This document shows positions 57,049 through 64,000 of a stretch of 64,000 nucleotides of DNA, piece by piece. The stretch covers positions 124,001-188,000 of the forward strand of contig NW_026251388.1 of assembly GCF_025118155.1 (NCBI RefSeq). Direction: 5' to 3'. Within the stretch, counting starts at the first letter, position 1. Every line of letters begins with the position of its first letter. The stretch is from Cokeromyces recurvatus (lineage: Eukaryota > Mucoromycota > Mucoromycetes > Mucorales > Mucoraceae). The translations under genes and the position numbers were made by a program. Under the pieces are notes generated by a model. The model had not been told where the DNA came from. It saw only the letters and a program-made list of their open reading frames with translations, and did no database searches.

Positions 57049-59445
57049 TTATTATATAAAAGAAAAGTACTTTTTTTTTTTTTTATTTTATTAATACAAA
57101 AAAAAAAAAAAAGGAGGTTTGATGTATGATAATAATAATTCATACAATAGAGTTCTATTTTTGGAGTAATCTTAGTTTTAAATAATAAACACGTTTTTTT
57201 TTCTTTGTAAACTTATAAAACAGGTATATATCTGATAAGTGGTAGATGCTATTAAGAAAACATTGCGTGTATTGTATATTATCAGATCCATAGGCATGCG
57301 TGTATATAATTCGATATAAACTGTTATTGTAAATACAACAGAATTAAATACGCTTATCATCTAGAGTGCTTTGATTAACCATAAGATGCAGTTGAAAATT
57401 GATTACAGCTAAATATAATAGACTAACGTTACATATTTCAATGCATAATATGAATCCTTATGTAAGCATACATCATTAAGTCGTAGTAGTTTTTGTAAGT
57501 TTTCGTTTCTTTTAATTTCACTACATGTCTTTAACAAAGTTATTATTGCAACACTATTGAGACAATGCAAAAACAATGTTGAAACAGAAAAGATGATTCT
57601 GAAACAAATAAAATAGAAATCAATACTAAACGAAAGAGAGATTATTTTATTTTGTAAGAAAAAACACATTTTTCTTAAAGAGTCCTATTTCTACCATAAA
57701 GTTCATTCACCTAGGTTTAAAACAAACATGTCTTGTATCGTATTTCATTGTAAATTTTGTATGAAAATTGGTAATAATCAATATTCACCATTTAATAATA
57801 GAGAGTGTACTTTTCTTTTTTTTTTTTCTTTTTTATTGTTATTATTAAAATGTTCCTGTTCTAAAAGAAAAAAAAAATTTCCTGGAAACTATTTTGGTTT
57901 CAGATTTATAGAATCAGAAATGAAAAATAGAAAACACTACCAACTGAGATAAGGAGTAAAAACTAGTCTCATTTATTTTACATATTTTGTTTTACAATTT
58001 TTATTAAGGTGCTTACAATGATAGTATGCGTCAAATCAAGACCACCACAATGAAGCCCTATATAGGTCGCTATATCAAGCATAAGAAAAGAATCCTTTTC
58101 ATTAAAACTATACCAGATTCCCTTTATTCAACATCTGCTTGTTTTATTTGATATCGTCACAAACAAATATATCAGAAATAGACTTTTTTTTTTCGTTATT
58201 TCTTAAAATTAATGTTATTAAGATAGCAATGAACACAAAAGTATTAAGAAGAAGCATGAGAGGTCATACTACTATCTCTAGAGTCTATAGGTGATATATA
58301 TATTTCCTATTGATCTGTTCCCAAAGTAGCCCAAACCATGATTGAGATTCTATCGAAATAATTACTTTATAGTAAAGTATTTATCTCTAGCTATTAATTA
58401 AGCTTCAGAGAGAAACTATTCCTTATTTCTAATTATCCTTATAGCTTTTGAAGATGAAACATATTTAGAGCATTTTGGTATAAAATTATTGCAAAAGAGG
58501 ATGAATATTCTATGGCTACACTAGTTTTAATGTGTCTACTAGGTCTTACATTAAAGATACCAAAGCTAAATTACAAAAAGTAAATATCAAACGACAAAAG
58601 GAAACATAAAACCAATTCTTTTATCAAAAAAAAAAAAGTAGAATTTTAATGTAAAGATAGTTGACGGTTCAAGTACATTTCTTATTAGAGTGATACTACA
58701 ACTAATAAAGCCCAAAATATATGTAAAATACTGTGTATTCTACAGACACAGCTTTTTTTTTTTTATTTTATTTATTTATTTAAATTTAACTGAAGATATT
58801 CTGTTATTTCGACTATCATCATTCCTGCACACTATTTTATTGGTATAAGACTTGTACTATATTCATTTGAAAATAATACCACTCTAAGATATACTGTTCA
58901 ACAATTTAACAAAAACACGAACAAAAGTATTAGGTCCTATATCTAATAAAAGTTAGACTAATGTAGTAACGTATCTAACAAGTTCGAAGTATTAGTCCAT
59001 TGCGGATAATTTATATTGTTACATCATATCCTCTTAATATACATATTATCATTCGTTGAACGTAATATATATATACACATACTGGCACTCTGAAGAACTC
59101 AATGGTGGTTATTTAACTTGCTCTCTTGAGTGTCTTACACGACTAGTAGATATATCAATAGAGCCAAATATCTGAACCAATTAAAGATCCCTTATATTAT
59201 CTTTTAAATACATTTTCTTTTTTGTTTTGTTTTGTTTCTTTTTACAGATGAGCAATGTCCCTACTCTAAATTGTATCCTTATCTTGGTCTGTGTTGTCCT
59301 TTATAGAACCTGATTGCTCCTTATACCATGAAAGTCTATTTAAAATGCCGTCACAACCCAGGCATTATTATCAATAAAAACTCCAATAAGAACTGCTTTT
59401 AATCATCTTTTCTTTCATTGATAATCCCAGCTTAAGAAGTACCTG
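57049..59445. other. 2.4-kb spacer, no convincing gene
   Basis: AT-rich. Short minus-strand frames at 57178-57360 and 57409-57669 and a plus-strand frame at 57728-57952 lack recognisable motifs. Holds T16-type runs (57069) and A14 (57099-57112). A small inverted repeat (AACTCAA ... TTGAGTG) lies near 59096-59132. Confidence 0.6.
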
Positions 59446-61337
59446 ATGTATTCAATGTTCCGTATCCAACTAGGATTTCTTTTAAAAAATAGTCATGTAA
59501 AATTGATCAAAGTATCAGTCAGCGGGAGTCATAATATTTTTAAAATTAAAAATAAATCTGTTTCACAAAGTGGTCGTTTCTTTTCCACATCAAAGATGGT
59601 ACATCCTTTAGACGACCAAACAGTCGAATCCTTTTCTATTCCAGGAGCTAAGGTTTTTGACAGATATTTTGACTGTCCTTTAGGTATTCGTTTTTTTTTC
59701 TTTTCTTTCTCTTTGTTTGAGCAATATTACTATTTTTTTTTGAAATTTATGTTATTAATAGTATACATTTGTAGATTATTCAAATGAGACAACAAGCCCT
59801 AAAATTAAGGTCTTTGTTCGACATCTAATTCCAGTTGACAAAGTCTCATCCATGAAAAAATTGCCTTTTTTCCTTTACCTTCAGGTAAAATTATTATATT
59901 ATGAAAGTAATATTAAAACACTTATTTTTTTTTTAAAAAAAAGGGTGGTCCTGGTTTTGAATGCGCTTTACCAGGAAATGGTACATCAGGCTGGATTAAA
60001 GTTGCTTTTGAAAAGGGTTATCAGGTTCTTTTACTTGACCAACGGGGCACAGGATTTTCATCTCAAGTTTCTTCTGAATCACTTGATAAATTATTCAAGA
60101 CAGATGAAGAAAAAGCAGATTATTTGTCCCATTTCCGTGCCGATAGTATTGTAAGAGATTGCGAAACCATTCGTAAGCAATTAACAGCTGGTAGATCTGG
60201 TACAAATGAAGAAGAAACTCGTATTACTTTACTAGGCCAAAGTTTTGGAGGCTTCTGTATTACAACTTATCTTTCTTTATTGTAAGTTAATGACTATTCA
60301 TTTGAAGATTACCTAACTTTTTTTTTTTTTCCTTTAAAAAAAAACAGTCCAAAGTCTATTCAGAATGCATACATTACAGGTGGAATTCCTCCATTAGTTA
60401 ATAATCCAGATGAAGTATATAGAGCTTTATATCCTCGTATATTAAAAAAGAACAAACTTTATTACAAAAAATTTTCTCGAGATATGACACGAGTTCGCCA
60501 AATTCATGCATATTTAACAAGCAACAAAGTCACTTTACCCAACGGCGGAAATCTGTCTTCTCGTCGTTTTCTTCAATTAGGTTTATTATTTGGTGGTGCG
60601 GGTGGATATGATACAGTTCATGGGATTGTACAAGCTGCTGCAAATGATCTTGATCGTTTAGGAAAATTAAGCTATCGTACACTAAACAGGATTCAAGAAG
60701 TCCAAAGCTGGGATACAAATGTTATCTATGCTATTTTACATGAGGCAATCTATTGTCAGTCAAATCAATCCAGTCGCTGGTCTGCTGAACGCTTATTAAG
60801 TGAGGAACCATTTGCTACGGATTTTGAATGGCGTTTACAGAACTTGAAGGAAGATCAGCCTGTTTACTTTACTGGAGAAACAATTTATCCATTCATGTTT
60901 GATGACTTTGCCGAATTGAGACCACTCAAAAAGGTTGCAAACTTATTAGCTGATAAAAGTTGGGGGCAACTTTATGACACTCAAGTCTTGAATAAGGTTG
61001 AAAATATCCAAGTTGCAGGTGTTAGTTATTACGATGATATGTAAATATTAGATTAGAGAAACAATTCAAGCGTAGGGTTTGTTTGCTTTAACTCTTTTTT
61101 TTTCTAATTTAGGTACGTTGACCTTAAATTGTCAGAAAAGACAGCTAGTGAAATTAATGGTTTTGAACAATGGATTACAAATGAATATGCTCACAAGTAA
61201 ATTTTTTATTTCAAGTATATATTTATTATTGTATTTTATTTATATTATTTATACATAGTGGTCTCCGGGTGGATGGTGAAAGGATTTTAGCTTACTTGAT
61301 GAAACTTGCTAGAGGAGATGAAGCTTATAATCGTTAG
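59446..61337 (+). CDS. Proline iminopeptidase (peptidase S33, alpha/beta hydrolase)
   Basis: Removes N-terminal proline from peptides. Six exons: 59446-59683, 59775-59884, 59944-60281, 60348-61040, 61113-61196 and 61259-61337, giving 513 residues. The alpha/beta hydrolase core shows the oxyanion motif GGPGFE (about 117-122), LLLDQRGTGFSS, the nucleophile elbow GQSFGGF (Ser216), the family block GGIPPLVNNPDEVYRALYPR, and late acid and His positions near YYDDMYVDL and NEYAHNGLRVDG. The N-terminal 50 residues are basic and acid-free and end RFFSTSK, a mitochondrial-import look; a second in-frame ATG (59596, residue 51) sits right before MVHPLDDQTVESFSIPGA, where cytosolic enzymes start. Both forms may be made. 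The length fits the larger eukaryotic-type S33 peptidases. Confidence 0.93.
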
Positions 61338-62093
61338 TATTTTACTATTCAATCTTTTTAGAGATTACACAAGTTTCTTTACATGTACTTTTTTAAATTA
61401 ACTTTTAAACTGATGATGACATGCTCAATAAGATAACATCTTTTTTTTTGAAAATAAAGGACTCTGCTCTCAATTTGAAAAATAAAATAAAATAAAAAAA
61501 TAAAGGCGGCTTATTGCTATTAGTAAAGATACTTTCATTACATTATTTCGCACTAGATAAATGAGTGGTATATGTTCATTCTTTTTTCTTTTTTTACCAT
61601 TCGCAGATATAATTGTAAGCTCTATTGAACGTAAAAGAAGAGTAATACTACACAAATACATTGATACAAGAATAACAATTCTAAATTCAGATATTATTTA
61701 ACTATGCCATCTGATGAACTCATTATTGTCTTGAGCAATGTTTTCAACTGATGATGTTCTTCTGTCTTGAAGCATTAATTCGACTTGCAAAGATTTTTTT
61801 TTTTAAATATTGTATAATTTTGAAACTTTTTTTTTACATATTCTGAAACGAGTTCTTTTACATTATATTCTTTTATATCTTATTTAATACAGGTAATCTT
61901 GATGTGTCAAATAGCATCTATTTTTGTGCTCATCACTAGAATAAAAAAAATCATATTTGACCAAGTTAACATAATTTAATCGTACATTTATTTATTTATT
62001 TTAAAAAAAAAATCCGCGTTATTTATTGAACCCGCCATTTTGAAGCCCTTTTTTTCCCCCCTTTTTCCTATTGAATGCATCTAACCATCTTTC
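61338..62093. other. Spacer upstream of the SMPD4-like gene
   Basis: 756 bp of AT-rich DNA with short A/T runs (AATAAA-rich tract at 61480-61503). The minus-strand frame 61470-61661 looks like noise. The 50 bp before 62094 are pyrimidine-rich (T7C6 near 62050). Confidence 0.55.
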
Positions 62094-64000
62094 ATGACCA
62101 ATCCATCAATATTGCAAGAACGTAGTATTGTCGTTATATGTGAACATGTATCGAATTACTGTGAACAATATATAAATTCTGCTACCAATCTTTCTCCTCA
62201 TTATTTGAGATCATTTCATTCCTTTTTACCTGATTTTCTTGTACATGTATTTGGTTCACCAACTACTAGGTAAACGTAGTAAACTGCCTACTATTTTATA
62301 CATCTAGAAAATAATAATAAATAAACTTAATTCGATTAAAAATATTTAGAGGTTGGATACAAACCGAAATACAGCCAGTCCAAGAGGAAGCTATTAAAAA
62401 GTTACTTTCTATTAATGGCCCTTTCTTTCAAGCTTTATTAAAACTAAGTTTGTACCCTGAATATTCTTATATTCTTGTGCAAGAAAGTTTACCAGTAAGT
62501 GTAAATCCTAATTATAATAGATACCATACCATATCCTATCTCATAGACTGACATAAATTATAGGTTGATATACGACAGATACTTTCAACAGGAGCTATTC
62601 ATCTTTTGCCACCCGTATATAAAGATTGTACAGATATAGGCACTTCTGCAACGACACCCACAAATCCATTAGACATAAAAGCCGCAGCAACACGACAGTC
62701 TACACTCATATCTTCAAATGTTGGAGGAAATAGGAAAATTAAGCTGAATATACTTCAGTTTTATTTGTATTACTTTGTAAGTGTTCCTACATGGCCACCT
62801 TTATCCCCTCCCTCTCCTTCATTCCCTTCTACTTCTTCTCAGCCTACATTTACAACTTCATTTACAAATTTTACAAAAGGTGGAACGACAACGACAACGA
62901 CAACGACAGCAACAAATACAACAGTAAACAACTCAAAGATGTATTCCTATGGGACCATCAGTAATACTTCATCCACCCTAAATTCTTCGCTCTCTTCTAA
63001 TAACACAAACACAAATCCACCCCATTTAATACCAGGCAAACTAAGAACAATGATATATAGTGTATATGACAGTGTGCTAGAGGAGTATTTGACTCAACTT
63101 ATCCCTATTGGCACAAGTAACTCATTCCCTAACATTGTAAATACATTCCTCTTTGATGCGTGTATGGAACTTTGGATTCGTACAACATGGGTTTCTTCAG
63201 GTCAACGACTTAGTAATGAGATTATGCATTATATCACAACCTTTGTAAAATACATTGTTAAACATAACCTTCGTGATTGTGTTTTAAATGAAAGATCATT
63301 ATTTTATCAAGTCTACTCAACTCTTAGGGACGAATTATATACTCTTATATCTCGATTAGCATTAAATTGGTGTAAACAAGATGATTATTTACAAGTGGTT
63401 GAATTGTGGTCTATATGGGCTGCACCATGGAGATTTGGTGCTACTCCACGCAGTTCAGAGAAGCAAGATTACACGCCTATCTTACATGGATGGTCACCTT
63501 TTATATTAGATAATATTTTATATTATACTTCATTGGTTAATATTCTCTTACAACGTACTAGTACATTTCCATACAAAGACAATTCAATACAACAGCAGCA
63601 GCAACAACAACAACAGAAGACATATACGTCGGGATATAATGATGGAGGTACAATGGGTGGGCATTTGCGAATTTTGTATAGAATCATTAATGTGATTAAG
63701 GCACGAGAACTTGTTGAACTTTTGGCCTCTATTGAAAAAGGATTAGAAAAGTTTCAAACAGGATCAGTAGGCATAATGACTGGATCACCTTTGTCAAACA
63801 AGCCATTTAAACGTTTATCATTAATAGCTTATGGAACTGATAAGTTTGATTCTGTGATTGAAGAAAAATTAAAAAGGGCATATGATATGCTAGTATTACT
63901 GGAAGGTCAGACAGGAGGTATTTGGAAGCCAAAGGGTTTATATACGAACGATATCCAACCTCGTTCTGAGGCACTTTTAAAGACATTAAATGCTATTTAT
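62094..64000 (+). CDS. SMPD4: SMPD4-like (neutral sphingomyelinase 3 family) protein, 3' truncated by window edge
   Basis: Three exons, 62094-62269, 62350-62494 and 62564 to the window end, give 586 codons with no stop, so the C-terminus lies outside. The start MTNPSILQERSIVVICEHV leads into a helical region (FHSFLPDFLVHVFGSPTTR, IKKLLSINGPFFQALLKLSL). A Thr/Ser/Pro/Asn-rich insert of about 90 residues (ACG-ACA repeat at 62882-62910) follows. Then come SMPD4-like blocks: FLFDACMELWIRTTWV, LWSIWAAPWRFGATPR, GWSPFILDNILYYTSLVNIL and the later HLRILYRIINVIKARELVEL. A glutamine run of nine (CAG/CAA) sits near 63590-63615. Animal SMPD4 is a nuclear-envelope/ER protein proposed to cleave sphingomyelin, which fungi lack, so substrate and activity here are open. 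I rate the family match as good but based on scattered blocks. Confidence 0.75.

Noticed and set aside
57178..57669. Minus-strand frames with LLKTCSEIKRNENLQKLL
   Set aside because: The composition is slightly gene-like, but there is no start context, motif or exon partner; possibly a decayed remnant.
1..64000. A biosynthetic or defence gene cluster
   Set aside because: Neighbouring genes belong to unrelated housekeeping pathways with mixed strands; no co-directional set or shared pathway beyond scattered ribosome-related genes.

Overview
The window is nuclear DNA of a fungus. It is strongly AT-rich, its genes are split by short GT-AG introns, and proteins such as an Opi1-type regulator, a Pho80-type cyclin, twinfilin and a fungal complex-I-like small subunit are readable on both strands. 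The intron style, the very AT-rich spacers and the gene set point to an early-diverging lineage, most likely Mucoromycota (Mucorales-like). That placement is inference; no rRNA is present to confirm it. About 26 protein genes can be modelled, two of them cut by the window ends (RhoGAP at the left, an SMPD4-like protein at the right). I found no convincing tRNA, rRNA, CRISPR array or intact transposon.

Layout. 1-7.4 kb: RhoGAP 3' end (+), pantothenate kinase (-), Opi1-like regulator (-), ribosomal stalk protein P0 (+). 7.8-18.4 kb: a large coiled-coil protein of about 1741 residues (-), a four-helix membrane protein (+), a WD40 protein (-) and an EH-domain protein (-). 20.9-25 kb: a protein with two SUMO-binding-like motifs (-), TMEM135 (-), an F-box-like protein (-). 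27.3-35.3 kb: mitochondrial bL35m (-), a ZC4H2-like coiled coil (+), an N-myristoylation-type methyltransferase (+), SHQ1 (-), mitochondrial Obg GTPase MTG2 (+), a small complex-I-like protein (-). 36.8-49 kb: a Thr-rich single-pass membrane protein (+), ribosomal P1 (+), a twin CX9C protein (-), UTP12/DIP2 (+), a Pho80-type cyclin (-), a Lys-rich unknown (-). 49-64 kb: twinfilin (+), a coiled-coil protein with a PPxY motif (+), secreted Cu/Zn SOD (-), rhomboid protease (-), proline iminopeptidase (+), SMPD4-like protein (+, truncated). Between these lie several spacers of 1-2.8 kb with no supportable gene.

How the genes relate. This looks like an ordinary housekeeping stretch, not a functional cluster. 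Ribosome work is well represented: P0 and P1 (stalk), UTP12 (90S/SSU processome), SHQ1 (H/ACA snoRNP assembly), MTG2 and bL35m (mitoribosome). P0 and P1 share a 9-bp promoter word at similar distance from their start codons. Mitochondrial functions recur (bL35m, MTG2, CX9C protein, complex-I-like protein, a possibly dual-targeted iminopeptidase). Splice junctions were placed by hand from frame and family conservation, and each spliced gene adds up to an intact reading frame.

The most unusual signals are: thirteen A/T homopolymer runs of 31-42 nt, all outside exons; a large coiled-coil gene whose eleven introns are all phase 0; a methyltransferase carrying an N-myristoylation signature; a 14-nt terminal coding exon in P1; a ZC4H2-type protein without its zinc finger; and two G-quadruplex motifs in AT-rich spacers. 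I found no evidence of a wholly new multi-gene system.
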